Source: Pseudomonadota bacterium
GTDB taxonomy: Bacteria > Pseudomonadota > Alphaproteobacteria > Sphingomonadales > Sphingomonadaceae
Assembly (NCBI GenBank): GCA_023457895.1
Contig: JAEXAY010000025.1
Coordinates: forward strand, 48,865 to 112,864
Length of the DNA: 64,000 nucleotides
Direction: 5' to 3'
Part shown: piece by piece, positions 50,851 to 59,702 of the stretch
Layout: every line of letters starts with the position of its first letter
How positions within the stretch are numbered: position 1 is the stretch's first letter
Notes under the pieces: generated by a model
The model's input: the letters and a program-made list of their open reading frames with translations, nothing else
The model's database searches: none
Told to the model about the DNA's origin: nothing
Made by a program: the position numbers and the translations under genes

Positions 50851-51366
50851 ATGGATCGTGCTCAAAAACCCGTGGTGGTTGCTGATCTGAACGCCGTCTT
50901 TGGCGAAGTTGGCGTGGTCGTCGTGACCCGCAACCTCGGCCTGACCGTCGCCCAGTCGACGGACCTCAGGACCAAGATGCGTGAAGCAGGCGCTACCTAC
51001 AAGGTTACGAAGAACAGCCTCGCCAAGATCGCGTCCAAGGGGACCGATTACGAACAGATTGGTGACATGCTCACCGGTCCGATCGCGCTCGCATCGTCGG
51101 TTGATCCCGTCGCTGCGGCCAAGGTCGCCATCGACTTCGCCAAGACGACCGACAAGCTCGAAATCGTCGGCGGCGCGATGGGTTCCACCCTGCTCGACGC
51201 GAATGGCGTGAAGGCGCTGGCTTCGATGCCGTCGCTCGACGAACTGCGTGGCAAACTCGTGGGCCTCATTCAGGCGCCCGCGACCAAGGTCGCCCAGATC
51301 GCTCAGGCTCCGGCTGCCCAGCTCGCGCGCGTCTTCGGTGCCTATGGCGCCAAGGAAGCGGCATAA
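50851..51366 (+). CDS. rplJ: 50S ribosomal protein L10
   Basis: Protein of 171 aa. N-terminal rRNA-binding domain with VVTRNLGLTVAQSTDLR and YKVTKNSLAKIA, C-terminal helix for L12 dimers (APAAQLARVFGAYGAKE). ATG 50851 follows GGAG six bases upstream; an ATG at 50839 is in frame but gives a longer N-terminus. Followed by rplL 59 bp downstream. Confidence 0.96.
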   Translation: MDRAQKPVVVADLNAVFGEVGVVVVTRNLGLTVAQSTDLRTKMREAGATYKVTKNSLAKIASKGTDYEQIGDMLTGPIALASSVDPVAAAKVAIDFAKTTDKLEIVGGAMGSTLLDANGVKALASMPSLDELRGKLVGLIQAPATKVAQIAQAPAAQLARVFGAYGAKEAA

Positions 51367-51425
51367 TCTTTATCGTTTGAACCAATTACGGGGCGAATAT
51401 CCGATGCCCCACATGGAGACTATCA

Positions 51426-51803
51426 ATGGCTGATTTGAACAAGATTGTTGAAGACCTTTCGGCTCTGACCGTTCTCGAAGCGGCAGAACTTTCGAAGCTG
51501 CTCGAAGAAAAGTGGGGCGTTTCGGCTGCCGCTGCCGTGGCTGTTGCCGCTGCTCCGGGCGGCGCTGGCGATGCGCCGGCTGCTGAAGCCAAGGACGAAT
51601 TCGACGTGGTCCTCACCGGCGACGGTGGCAAGAAGATCAACGTCATCAAGGAAGTCCGCGCCATCACCGGCCTCGGCCTCACCGAAGCCAAGGCGCTCGT
51701 CGAAGGCGCGCCCAAGGCTGTCAAGGAAGGCGTCAACAAGGACGAAGCCGAAAAGCTCAAGAAGCAGCTTGAAGAAGCCGGCGCGACCGTCGAACTCAAG
51801 TAA
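51426..51803 (+). CDS. rplL: 50S ribosomal protein L7/L12
   Basis: Protein of 125 aa. N-terminal dimer domain, Ala/Pro-rich hinge (VAVAAAPGGAGDAPAAEAK in parts) and C-terminal domain (KINVIKEVRAITGLGLTEAKALVE in parts). Stalk protein that recruits translation GTPases. Ended by a strong terminator, so not cotranscribed with rpoB. Confidence 0.98.
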   Translation: MADLNKIVEDLSALTVLEAAELSKLLEEKWGVSAAAAVAVAAAPGGAGDAPAAEAKDEFDVVLTGDGGKKINVIKEVRAITGLGLTEAKALVEGAPKAVKEGVNKDEAEKLKKQLEEAGATVELK

Positions 51804-51828
51804 TCGCTTCGCCGGTCTTTCCGGTAAG

Positions 51829-51870
51829 CAAAAGAAGGGCGGTTCCGGCAACGGGGCCGCCTTTTCTTTT
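51829..51870 (+). terminator. Rho-independent terminator after rplL
   Basis: AAAAGAAGGGCGG...CCGCCTTTTCTTTT: GGCGG/CCGCC stem extended by A/T pairing, with an internal loop of about 14 bases and T-rich tail, about 30 bp past the rplL stop. Confidence 0.85.
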
Positions 51871-51921
51871 GGGCCGCGGCAGGGCATTGTGCGCGCAGGA
51901 GAGGCGCAGGGAGAGGGGGCC

Positions 51922-52839
51922 ATGAACGGAAAAATCGCAGGCGGATTGGCGGTGCTGGCCTTGGCGGGCGGTTTGCTCGCCTTGCCCTTGTCGGATGTTT
52001 CGAGCGGGCTCACCCGCAGCGCCATTTATCAGCCCGACCCCGCGATCCGCGCCGTGACGCGCGACGGCCTGCCGGATGCGGCGCGGGTGATCGATTTGAA
52101 GACCGCCGATGGCCTGACGCTCAAGGCGCTCCGCATTGATGGCGACCCCGACCTGCCGCTGTTCCTCGTGTTTCACGGCAACGCTTCGACCGCCCATAAC
52201 ACAGCGCAATGGCTGCGGCCGCTGATCGACCAGGGCTATGGTTTCCTGTTCGCCGAATATCGCGGCTATGCGGGCAATCCGGGCAAGCCGAGCCAGCAGG
52301 GCACCGCGCTCGATGCCGATGCGGCTTATGCCGAGGCGGTGCGGATCGCGCGCGAAACCGGCCATGCGCGTCCGGTTTACCTGATCGGCCACAGCCTTGG
52401 CGGCGGGGTCGCGCTGGACCTCACGCGGCGGGTGGCGCCGGACATGGTCATCACCATCGGCACCTTCACCGATATTCCGAGCCTCGCCCCCAAACTGGCG
52501 CGCGGGCTGATCAGCGACCGCTATGATAATGTCGCGGCCATCGGGACGCTGAACGCGCCCTATTATATCATCCACGGAGAACAGGATGGCGTGGTGCCGG
52601 TGCTGCCGCATGCCCGCACGCTGTTCGAGACGGCCGCGCGCCGCGGGCTCAAGGGCGGGGCCTTTGTATTCCGCAAGGAGGGGCACGTCCCCGATGCGGC
52701 CTTGCTGACCAAGGCGATCAACCTGGCTGTTGCGCGCGGTGCGGCGGGGCTGCGCGCGGACGACCGGCAGGGCTTTGCCGACACGTCCGTGATGCTGTTC
52801 GACGGGCCGGCCACCGGCACGGGCGGCGTCACGCGCTAG
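51922..52839 (+). CDS. Alpha/beta hydrolase
   Basis: Protein of 305 aa with a signal or membrane anchor (about 5-25). The fold shows LVFHGNAS, the nucleophile elbow GHSLGGG (Ser about 159), HGEQDGVVPV with the acid and GHVPD with the histidine. An esterase, lipase or related hydrolase of the exported type; substrate unknown. RBS AGGGAG before the ATG at 51922. Its stop overlaps the convergent ABC-F stop by 4 bp. Confidence 0.82.
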   Translation: MNGKIAGGLAVLALAGGLLALPLSDVSSGLTRSAIYQPDPAIRAVTRDGLPDAARVIDLKTADGLTLKALRIDGDPDLPLFLVFHGNASTAHNTAQWLRPLIDQGYGFLFAEYRGYAGNPGKPSQQGTALDADAAYAEAVRIARETGHARPVYLIGHSLGGGVALDLTRRVAPDMVITIGTFTDIPSLAPKLARGLISDRYDNVAAIGTLNAPYYIIHGEQDGVVPVLPHARTLFETAARRGLKGGAFVFRKEGHVPDAALLTKAINLAVARGAAGLRADDRQGFADTSVMLFDGPATGTGGVTR

Positions 52840-54422
52840 AGCGCGATCGTCCGGTCGAGGCCGATGGCTTGCCGGAACGCGGGGTCATGACTGACGCAGA
52901 GGATCGCGCCGTCATAGGCACAGAGCGCGGCTTCGAGCAGTTCGGTGGCTTCAAGGTCGAGATGATTGGTCGGCTCGTCGAGCAGGAGCAGTTGCGGCGG
53001 ACTGGCCCCGGCGAACAGGCAGGCGAGCGCGAGGCGCATGCGTTCGCCGCCCGAAAGGCTCGCCGTCTCGCGCGCCGCCCACGTATTGCGGAAGCCGGCG
53101 GCGGCGAGCGCGGCATGGGCGTCGTGGCCGCTCATGCCGGGGTTGAGCCGCTGCATCGCCGCGAGCATGTCTCCGGCCGCGCCGGGCGGCGGATCGAGCA
53201 GCGCGAGATGCTGGTCGAGCAGGGCAATGCGGCCGGTCATCACCCGTACCGTGCCGGAGGTTGGCTGGAGCGCGCCGAGCAACAGGCGGATCAGGCTCGA
53301 CTTGCCCGCGCCATTGGGGCCGGAGAGCGCGATGCGTTCCGGGCCGGTGATGGTGAAGTCGAGCGGGCCGAACAGACGGCGGTTCCCAAAGGCGAGGGAG
53401 AGGCCGCGCGCTTCCACCAGCCGGTGCTGCGTGGGAAGACCCGAGGGCGGAAGATCGAAGCGCAGCGGGGTCACCACTTCGACCGCGCGGGCCGCACCGG
53501 CGCGGGCAGCGCGCGCGGCATCGACCAGTGCGTCGCCCTGCTGGCGATAGCGGCCTGCTGTCACTTCGGCCCGCCGTTTCTGCGCGCCGAGCAGGATTTT
53601 GGGATCGATCCCCTTGGCCGCTGCCGCTTTTCCTGTCCGGTCGCGCCGTGCCTGTTTTTCGCGTTCCGCCTGGCGTGCGCGCTCGGCTTGCCGCAATTCG
53701 CGTTCGCTGCGGTCGAGCTCGTCCGCCGCGCGGCTGCGGGCTGCCTCGCGTGCCGCGGCAAAGGCGCTCCACCCGCCGGTGAAGATGGTGCACCCGACCG
53801 GGGTCAGCTCGACGATGCGATCCATGCGTTCGAGCAGGGCGCGGTCATGGCTCGCGACCAGCGCGCCGCCGCTCCAGCCATCGAGCAGGGCCGCGATGGC
53901 GGCGCGGCCTTCGGCGTCGAGATTGTTGGTCGGCTCGTCGAGCAGGATGAGATCGGGTTCGCCGAGCAGCAGGCCGAGGAGCGACACGCGGGTGCGCTCG
54001 CCGCCCGACAATGTGCCGACGCGGCGGCCGAGAATATCGTCGGGAAGGCCGAATTCGGCGAGGCGTGCCTCGACCCGCGCGCCGAGCGCCCAGTCGGCGC
54101 GGTCATGATCCTCGTCGCTGGCGGTCCCCGCCTCGATCCGTTGGAGTCGCGCCATCGCCTCGCCGATACCGAGCGCGTCCGCGACCCGCAAGCTGTCGCC
54201 TGGCGAAAGCTGGCGCAGCAGCGCGACGCGTCCGCCGGTGCGGATCGTGCCTTGCGCGGGCGGGGTTCCCTTCGCAATCGCGTGGAGCAGGCTCGACTTG
54301 CCGCTGCCGTTGCGGCCGACGAGGCCGGTGCGACCATCATCGAGGGAGAGGGAAAGACCGGAAAAGAGCGGGCGTCCGTCGGGCGTCGCCAGCGCGACAT
54401 GGTCAAGGGTCAGCAATGTCAT
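52836..54422 (-). CDS. ABC-F family ATP-binding protein
   Basis: Soluble twin ABC protein of 528 aa. First ATPase: Walker A GRNGSGKSS, signature LSGGERTRVS, Walker B ILLDEPTNNLD; second: GPNGAGKSS, LSGGERMRLA, LLLDEPTNHLD. A charged Arg/Lys-rich linker (about 225-280) lies between them. ABC-F proteins bind the ribosome E site or act in translation or antibiotic resistance; no transmembrane partner. A basal uup/ettA-like housekeeping role is likely but not proven. Confidence 0.88.
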   Translation of the reverse strand: MTLLTLDHVALATPDGRPLFSGLSLSLDDGRTGLVGRNGSGKSSLLHAIAKGTPPAQGTIRTGGRVALLRQLSPGDSLRVADALGIGEAMARLQRIEAGTASDEDHDRADWALGARVEARLAEFGLPDDILGRRVGTLSGGERTRVSLLGLLLGEPDLILLDEPTNNLDAEGRAAIAALLDGWSGGALVASHDRALLERMDRIVELTPVGCTIFTGGWSAFAAAREAARSRAADELDRSERELRQAERARQAEREKQARRDRTGKAAAAKGIDPKILLGAQKRRAEVTAGRYRQQGDALVDAARAARAGAARAVEVVTPLRFDLPPSGLPTQHRLVEARGLSLAFGNRRLFGPLDFTITGPERIALSGPNGAGKSSLIRLLLGALQPTSGTVRVMTGRIALLDQHLALLDPPPGAAGDMLAAMQRLNPGMSGHDAHAALAAAGFRNTWAARETASLSGGERMRLALACLFAGASPPQLLLLDEPTNHLDLEATELLEAALCAYDGAILCVSHDPAFRQAIGLDRTIAL

Positions 54423-54556
54423 GATTACACCGAAGCAAAAAAGAGCAGATCAAGGGGTTGCACTTTGCTTCAGCGGGTCATGATACACCTTCCTGTGAGG
54501 GGAGCCTGTGGCTAAGGGTAGCCGCGATCACGCCCCGCGACAAGAGTTGCTTGCCC

Positions 54557-55231
54557 ATGACCATCGCCATCATCGCTGCGCTGCCCGAAGAAGCCGACGC
54601 TTTTCTGCCGGGGCAGGGGGAGGCGGCGCGCCTTGCCTATCTGCCGTTGCGGCGGATAATTGCGGGCGGGCGCGATGTGGTGGTCGCCACCACCGGGATC
54701 GGCAAGGTCAATACCGCCAGCGCTGCGGCGCTGCTTCATGGTGCGTTCGCGCCGGAGCTGTTCCTCGAGATCGGCACCTGCGGCAAGCTCGGCGCGATCC
54801 AAGGCGACTGTTTCTGGCTGGCGAGCGCGGTGCAGCATGATTATGGCGCCGAGGAGCCGGGGCGCTTCGTCCATTATGACGCGGGCGCCTGGCCGATCGG
54901 CGAGGCCAGCATCACGCCCTACAGCGCGATCGCCGATCCCGGCGTGGGGCTGCCCCATGCGCGGATTGCAAGCGGCGATGCCTTCATCGCCTGCCCGGAT
55001 CAGGCGCGCTTCCTCGTCGAAGGCCTGTCGGCCGATGTGGTCGACATGGAAACCGGCGCGCTCGCTCAATTCTGTTTACAGGCGGGGACGTCATGGGCGG
55101 GGATCAAGGCAACCACCGACGATGCCAATCATCACAGCGCGGGCGACTTTCACGCCAACCTGCGCGCGGCATCGGCGCGGGCGGCTGAGGCGGCCGAACG
55201 GCTGCTGGCGCTGCTAAGATGGCGGCTATGA
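54557..55231 (+). CDS. 5'-methylthioadenosine/S-adenosylhomocysteine nucleosidase-like
   Basis: Protein of 224 aa. The nucleoside phosphorylase-like fold begins AIIAALPEEADAF; then TTGIGKVNTASAAA, E-I-G-T-C-G, VDMETGALAQFC with catalytic glutamate, and TTDDANHHSA with catalytic aspartate. It would cleave MTA/SAH and related nucleosides. Slight divergence from canonical MTAN (E-I-G-T-C-G rather than N-x-G-x-A-G), so a related nucleosidase is possible. Downstream CPBP gene overlaps by ATGA. Confidence 0.78.
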   Translation: MTIAIIAALPEEADAFLPGQGEAARLAYLPLRRIIAGGRDVVVATTGIGKVNTASAAALLHGAFAPELFLEIGTCGKLGAIQGDCFWLASAVQHDYGAEEPGRFVHYDAGAWPIGEASITPYSAIADPGVGLPHARIASGDAFIACPDQARFLVEGLSADVVDMETGALAQFCLQAGTSWAGIKATTDDANHHSAGDFHANLRAASARAAEAAERLLALLRWRL

Positions 55232-55791
55232 TCGAGGTGTGGCGCGATTTCCGGGCATTCCTCAAGCGCCCGGTCCTGCTCGCGCCTGCGGGCGCGAGCC
55301 CTCGTGCAGCGCGGCAGGTCGCGGCGCTGTTCGCGCTGGAAACGGTGGTGATTTTGCTGCTGGCCGGAGCGGGCGCAATCGCCGCCCATTTCGGCTTTGG
55401 CCCCAGGGGCTTCATGAAGCCCGGCTGGAGCCTGCCGCAATTCCTGCTCATCGGCGCCCTCATCGCGCCGGTGATCGAAGAACTGGTTTTCCGGTCATGG
55501 CTGACCGGCCCCGCGGGCTGGCTGTTGCGCTGGCCGGTTTTCGTGCGGATACGCGCGATTTTTGTGCGGTTTTTCCCGTTCCTGTTCTGGTTCAGCAGTC
55601 TTGCCTTCGGGCTGTTGCATCTGATGAATTATCGCGAGCCCAGCGCCGCCACATTGTTCTGGATCATCCCGCAGACGATGATGGGCGCGTTCCTCGGCTA
55701 TGCGCGGGTGCGCTGGGGATTGTGGGCGAGTATCGCGATGCACGCCGCCCATAACGCGCTGTTCATCCTTGCCGGACTGACCAACCAGTAA
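55228..55791 (+). CDS. CPBP family intramembrane metalloprotease
   Basis: Membrane protein of 187 aa (190 from an ATG at 55219). Six or so hydrophobic helices. The catalytic motif EExxxR is present as EELVFR, then FGLLHLMNY and the C-terminal H-A-A-H-N-A-L-F; two histidines and glutamates are the expected metal/active-site residues. Family members process proteins or prenyl peptides; substrate unknown. The start overlaps the stop of the nucleosidase gene (ATGA). Confidence 0.85.
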   Translation: MIEVWRDFRAFLKRPVLLAPAGASPRAARQVAALFALETVVILLLAGAGAIAAHFGFGPRGFMKPGWSLPQFLLIGALIAPVIEELVFRSWLTGPAGWLLRWPVFVRIRAIFVRFFPFLFWFSSLAFGLLHLMNYREPSAATLFWIIPQTMMGAFLGYARVRWGLWASIAMHAAHNALFILAGLTNQ

Positions 55792-55807
55792 GCGCCCGCG
55801 CGGCGGG

Positions 55808-56341
55808 TCAGAGCTTGAGGTTGACCCGCGCGCCAATCATGTCGAGGCCGGGATTCTGTTCACCGTTGAAGATGCGCGCGCCGCTGATGTGGCTCCAGTG
55901 CGCCTCGATGCTGACGCGCGGCGCGACGGCCATACCGATGCCGATTTCAGGCTCGAACAGCACGCGCGAGCCAAGGTCGGTGCGGGTGCCGTCGGGCGTG
56001 CTGCGCCGATTCGGCGCATTGTGGAGGGCAATGCCGACGCCGGGGCGGATATAGACCGGCCCGGCGTTGATCTTCCACGCCAGCCCTGCCGCGACAAAAC
56101 TGGTGTCGCCTGCGCTGTTGATCGAACCGAACAGATAGGGTGCGGGGCCGCCGATGGGGCCAAGGCCTACGATCGGATCGCCGCGTATCCCCAGCTGGAA
56201 ATCCGTCCCGCCTTCATAGGTCTTGAGCGTGAACGGCGTATCGACGCCATGTTTGGCGATGCCGCCGAAAATTTCCTGCGCCGAAGCAGGCGCGGCGATG
56301 AAAGCAGCGCAACAGGCCGCGATAACAAGCTGATATTTCAT
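55808..56341 (-). CDS. PagL-type lipid A 3-O-deacylase/outer-membrane acyloxyacyl hydrolase
   Basis: Outer-membrane beta-barrel of 177 aa with a signal peptide (about 1-21). The catalytic region V-S-I-E-A-H-W-S-H-I-S is followed by N-P-G-L-D-M-I-G-A-R-V-N-L, the usual PagL C-terminus with a His-x-Ser dyad and acidic partner. It would cleave 3-O-acyl chains of lipid A. Sphingomonads often replace LPS with glycosphingolipids, so the true substrate is of interest. RBS CGGGGA at 56341. Confidence 0.84.
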   Translation of the reverse strand: MKYQLVIAACCAAFIAAPASAQEIFGGIAKHGVDTPFTLKTYEGGTDFQLGIRGDPIVGLGPIGGPAPYLFGSINSAGDTSFVAAGLAWKINAGPVYIRPGVGIALHNAPNRRSTPDGTRTDLGSRVLFEPEIGIGMAVAPRVSIEAHWSHISGARIFNGEQNPGLDMIGARVNLKL

Positions 56342-56393
56342 TCCCCGGCCTATAATATGCGAAAGCTTGCGGGTCGATTTACCGGTCCCCGCC

Positions 56394-58352
56394 TCAGCGA
56401 TACCCCGCTGCCTGCAATTCGAACAGCTCGGCATAGCGGCCACCCGCTGCCAGCAATTCCTCGTGGGTGCCCTGCGCCTCTACCCTGCCGTCTGCCAGCA
56501 CGAGAATGCGATCCGCCATGCGAACGCTTGAAAAGCGGTGGGAGATCAGGACGGCGGTCTTGCCTTGCGACAGTTCCTTGAAGCGTTCAAAGACTTCATA
56601 CTCGGAGCGGGCGTCGAGCGCAGCGGTCGGCTCATCGAGGATCAGCACGTCGGCCTCGCGCATATAGGCGCGGGCGATTGCGACCTTCTGCCACTCTCCG
56701 CCCGAAAGCTCGACTCCGTTCCGGAAACGCTTGCCGAGCGGCTGGTCATAGCGGTGCGGCAAGCGTTCGATCACGTCATCGGCGAGACTGCGGCCGGCAG
56801 CCGCGGCGATGCGCGCCTCGTCTTCGCGCGCTTCGATCCGCCCGACCGCGATATTGTCGCCCGCCGTCAGGTTGTAGCGCACGAAATCCTGGAAGATCAC
56901 GCCCATGTGCGCGCGCAGATCGTCCAGATCGTAGCGCCGCAAATCCTCTCCATCGAGCAGAATGCGGCCCTCGTCCGGGTCGTAGAGCCGGGCAAGCAGC
57001 TTGACGAGCGTGGTCTTGCCCGCGCCATTTTCGCCGACCAGCGCCAGCACCTCGCCCGCGTGCAGCGTGAAATTGAGGTTGCGGTTGGCCCAGCGTTCGG
57101 CGCCGGGATAACGGAAACCGACATTTTCGAACCGGAAGCCTTCGCGGATCGGCTGCGGGAAGGGCAACGGATCGGACGGCGAATGGATTTCCGGCTCGAC
57201 CTCGAAGAAGGAGAACAGGTCATCGAGATAGAGCGCCTGGGCAGCGGTCGATGAAAAGCCGGACAACAGGCTTTCAAGCAGGTTGCGCAGCCGCCGGAAC
57301 GACCCCGACAGGAAAGTGAGGTCGCCGATCGTGAACTGCCCGGTGAGGGTCTGCCACGCGATATAGCCATAAGCGGCATAATAGCCGAGCGTGCCGAGCG
57401 CGGTGAACAGCCCGCCCCAGCCGGCACGGCGGACGGCGAGCCGACGATTGTCGTCGTAAAGCTTGTCCGCGAGCGTGCGATAGCGGTCGATGAGGAAACG
57501 GTTGAGCCCGAAGATTTTGATTTCCTTCGCGGTCTCCACGCTCGCTGCGGTTTGCCGGACATAATCAAGTTCGCGCCGTTCGGGTGTCCGGGCAAAGGCG
57601 AGGCTGTAACTTTGCGCGTTGAAATGCGCCTCGCCCATGAAGGCCGGGATCAGCGCGAGCGCCAGCAGCAGGATCAGCCAGGGGGCGTAGATGATGAGCC
57701 CGGCGGCGAAGCTCACCACGGTGACGATGTCCTGCGCCTGTCCCATCAATTGCGTCATCAGGCCCATGCGGCCGCTGGTCTGCCGGCGCGCGCGTTCGAG
57801 CTGGTCCTGGAACTCGGCATCCTCGAAGTCCTCGAGATCGAGCGTTGCGGCATGTTCCATCAGCGCGACGGAACTGTCATTGGACAGTTTTTCCGACAGC
57901 AGGCTGTCTATCAGCGAGACGATGCGCCCCAGCAGGTCGCTTGCGACGGCGAGGCCGAACTCGATCAGCAGCAGCAGGATGAGATGATGGGCAAGTCCGC
58001 TGTTCCACCAGTCGAGCAGTGATGTGGGGCGGCCATCCAGCGCGATCAGCCGCACGACCTCGTCGATGATGAGCTTGCCGACATAGAGCGTCGCCACCGG
58101 CACCAGCGCCCGGAACAGGCGCAGGAACAGCGATGCCAGCGTGAAGAACGGGCTGGTGGCCCAGACCATGCGTATGAAGGGTGGGATGTTGCGAAGCGCG
58201 CCGACGCGCTCGCGCATCGAGCGTGGTTGAGGTGGGGCGCCGGGGCCGCGGCCTCCCGGCGGTGCCGGACCGTCCATCCCGCCGCCGCGAAAGCTCCCAC
58301 CGCTGCCTGCACCTGCGGCAGCCCGGCCGCCGCCATCATAGGTCCGCGGCAC
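56394..58352 (-). CDS. ABC transporter, fused transmembrane-ATPase half-transporter
   Basis: Protein of 652 aa. A Gly/Pro/Ala-rich N-terminus (about 1-48), a six-helix transmembrane domain (about 55-380) and an ATPase domain (about 400-645): Walker A GENGAGKTT, Q-loop in GVIFQDF, signature LSGGEWQKVAIA, Walker B VLILDEP and H-loop SHRFS. Works as a homodimeric exporter; lipid or peptide substrates are possible. GTG start with GGGGGA before it. Next to the PagL gene on the same strand. Confidence 0.85.
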   Translation of the reverse strand: MPRTYDGGGRAAAGAGSGGSFRGGGMDGPAPPGGRGPGAPPQPRSMRERVGALRNIPPFIRMVWATSPFFTLASLFLRLFRALVPVATLYVGKLIIDEVVRLIALDGRPTSLLDWWNSGLAHHLILLLLIEFGLAVASDLLGRIVSLIDSLLSEKLSNDSSVALMEHAATLDLEDFEDAEFQDQLERARRQTSGRMGLMTQLMGQAQDIVTVVSFAAGLIIYAPWLILLLALALIPAFMGEAHFNAQSYSLAFARTPERRELDYVRQTAASVETAKEIKIFGLNRFLIDRYRTLADKLYDDNRRLAVRRAGWGGLFTALGTLGYYAAYGYIAWQTLTGQFTIGDLTFLSGSFRRLRNLLESLLSGFSSTAAQALYLDDLFSFFEVEPEIHSPSDPLPFPQPIREGFRFENVGFRYPGAERWANRNLNFTLHAGEVLALVGENGAGKTTLVKLLARLYDPDEGRILLDGEDLRRYDLDDLRAHMGVIFQDFVRYNLTAGDNIAVGRIEAREDEARIAAAAGRSLADDVIERLPHRYDQPLGKRFRNGVELSGGEWQKVAIARAYMREADVLILDEPTAALDARSEYEVFERFKELSQGKTAVLISHRFSSVRMADRILVLADGRVEAQGTHEELLAAGGRYAELFELQAAGYR

Positions 58353-58400
58353 GAGTATCCCCCGTAACCTGTTTCGACGAATGAGAAATCATGCCCCCGG

Positions 58401-58877
58401 TCATGCGGCGCAAACGCACGACCGGCGGCCAATGTTCCTTAATCTCCGGCGGCTGGACGCTGCCACAAAAAAGACCGCCCGCTGACTTTCAGGCGGACGG
58501 CCTTTCTTGCGAGCCGAAAGGAGGGAGAGGGGTTTCGAGGCGTTGAGCCTGTTCCTAGCGCTCGGGCTGTTTGCTTCCCGCCGCGCTTTCGGGAAGGACC
58601 CCGCATCCAGCCCCACGATCCGGTCCCTGAGGCCGCCACGCGCGGTAAGGATGATGGTGGGAACGCGCTGGCTCTCGCCGCGTCCGCGCAGCCAGTCGAC
58701 CCCGTCGCCATCGGGAAGGCCAAGGTCGAGCACCATCGCGTCGAACTGCGCACTGGCGAGCGAGGCTTCGGCCTCTTCGAGCGTCCCGGCGGTGTCGCAG
58801 GCAAAGCCGCGCTGGCCGAGGCCTTCCGCAATCAGCCGCCCGATGCGCAGATTATCCTCGACGATCAGCAGCCGCAC
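58401..58877 (-). pseudogene. Truncated OmpR-type response regulator
   Basis: The frame starts as a normal receiver: I-V-E-D, phosphorylation site D51 in MVLDLGLPDG, T78 and RDRIVGLDAG. After codon 93 (about 58598) homology stops; the usual ADDYLxKPF and the whole winged-helix DNA-binding domain are missing, and the frame runs on as non-homologous sequence to 58401. Without the lysine region and output domain it should be inactive. Start GTG 58877 with AGGAGG, coupled to the cytochrome b gene. Confidence 0.82.
58466..58507 (-). terminator. Terminator after the truncated response regulator
   Basis: On the minus strand GGCCGTCCGC, a short loop, GCGGGCGGTC and then TTTTTT. It lies inside the spurious tail of the truncated regulator and probably once closed the regulator (and sensor kinase) transcript, which supports a deletion. 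Confidence 0.8.
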
Positions 58878-58883
58878 GCTGTT

Positions 58884-59630
58884 TCAATCCTCCTGTTCCT
58901 CGCCGCCCTCATGGTCCCCGGCACCATGCTCCCCGGCCTCACCTGCTTCGCCGCGCGCCGCGGGGTTGAGCAGCGCCGGGTCGATCCGCGTGGCCACCAC
59001 CGCGGTCAGCGCCATCGCCGCCACCGCAACGGCCAGCGCGAGCGGCCGCCCCGGGCGGGCATCGGCGGCATCGGGATGCCGCGCCCGCGATTTCCTGCCC
59101 GTTATCATCGCGCCGATCAAGTTGTCATGCGTGAGGAGCGACATGATCACTACCGCCGCGACATGAACCGCGACCAGCGCCAGCAGCGCATAGGCGAACA
59201 GTTCGTGCAGCTCTTCATTGCCGCCCGACAGCAGCCAGACGCCGGTGCCGGAGGCGAGCCCTGCAAGGCCGAGCAGGCCAAGCACGGCAAGGCCGCCAAG
59301 GGGATCGTGACCGGCATGACTCGCCCCGTCGCGCCGCCGCATCGCGCCGAGATGGGCGCCGATTGCGCCGGGACGGACAAAGTTCGCAAAGCGCGCATGC
59401 TCGCCGCCCGCAACGCCCCAGATGAGACGGAAGACGAGCAACGCGACGACCGCCCATCCGGCGGGATGATGCCACGCCGCAAGCGCGCTGTCCTCCTCGC
59501 CGGAAAGCAGCGCAATGCTTACGGAAGCGGCAAGGCTCCAGTGGAACAGCCGGGTGGGCAGGTCCCACACGCGCACCGCTGCAACGGCAGGGCGCGCGGG
59601 CTGGACGGAAGGCAGTGATCGGGAGGGCAT
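58884..59630 (-). CDS. Cytochrome b561-like membrane protein
   Basis: Protein of 248 aa with about five hydrophobic helices. Conserved WDLPTRLFHW at the start supplies a haem histidine, W-H-H-P-A-G-W another, and H-E-L-F-A-Y-A and V-A-V-H-V more. The C-terminal tail is rich in Glu and His. Cytochromes of this type take electrons from diheme or Ni/Fe partners and often precede a two-component system, here now broken. Confidence 0.82.
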   Translation of the reverse strand: MPSRSLPSVQPARPAVAAVRVWDLPTRLFHWSLAASVSIALLSGEEDSALAAWHHPAGWAVVALLVFRLIWGVAGGEHARFANFVRPGAIGAHLGAMRRRDGASHAGHDPLGGLAVLGLLGLAGLASGTGVWLLSGGNEELHELFAYALLALVAVHVAAVVIMSLLTHDNLIGAMITGRKSRARHPDAADARPGRPLALAVAVAAMALTAVVATRIDPALLNPAARGEAGEAGEHGAGDHEGGEEQED

Positions 59631-59702
59631 GACCTATTCTCCACTATTGGAACAACAGGTTTCGCTCCTATCACTACCGGGCTGACGCGGCGCTGACGGC
59701 GG

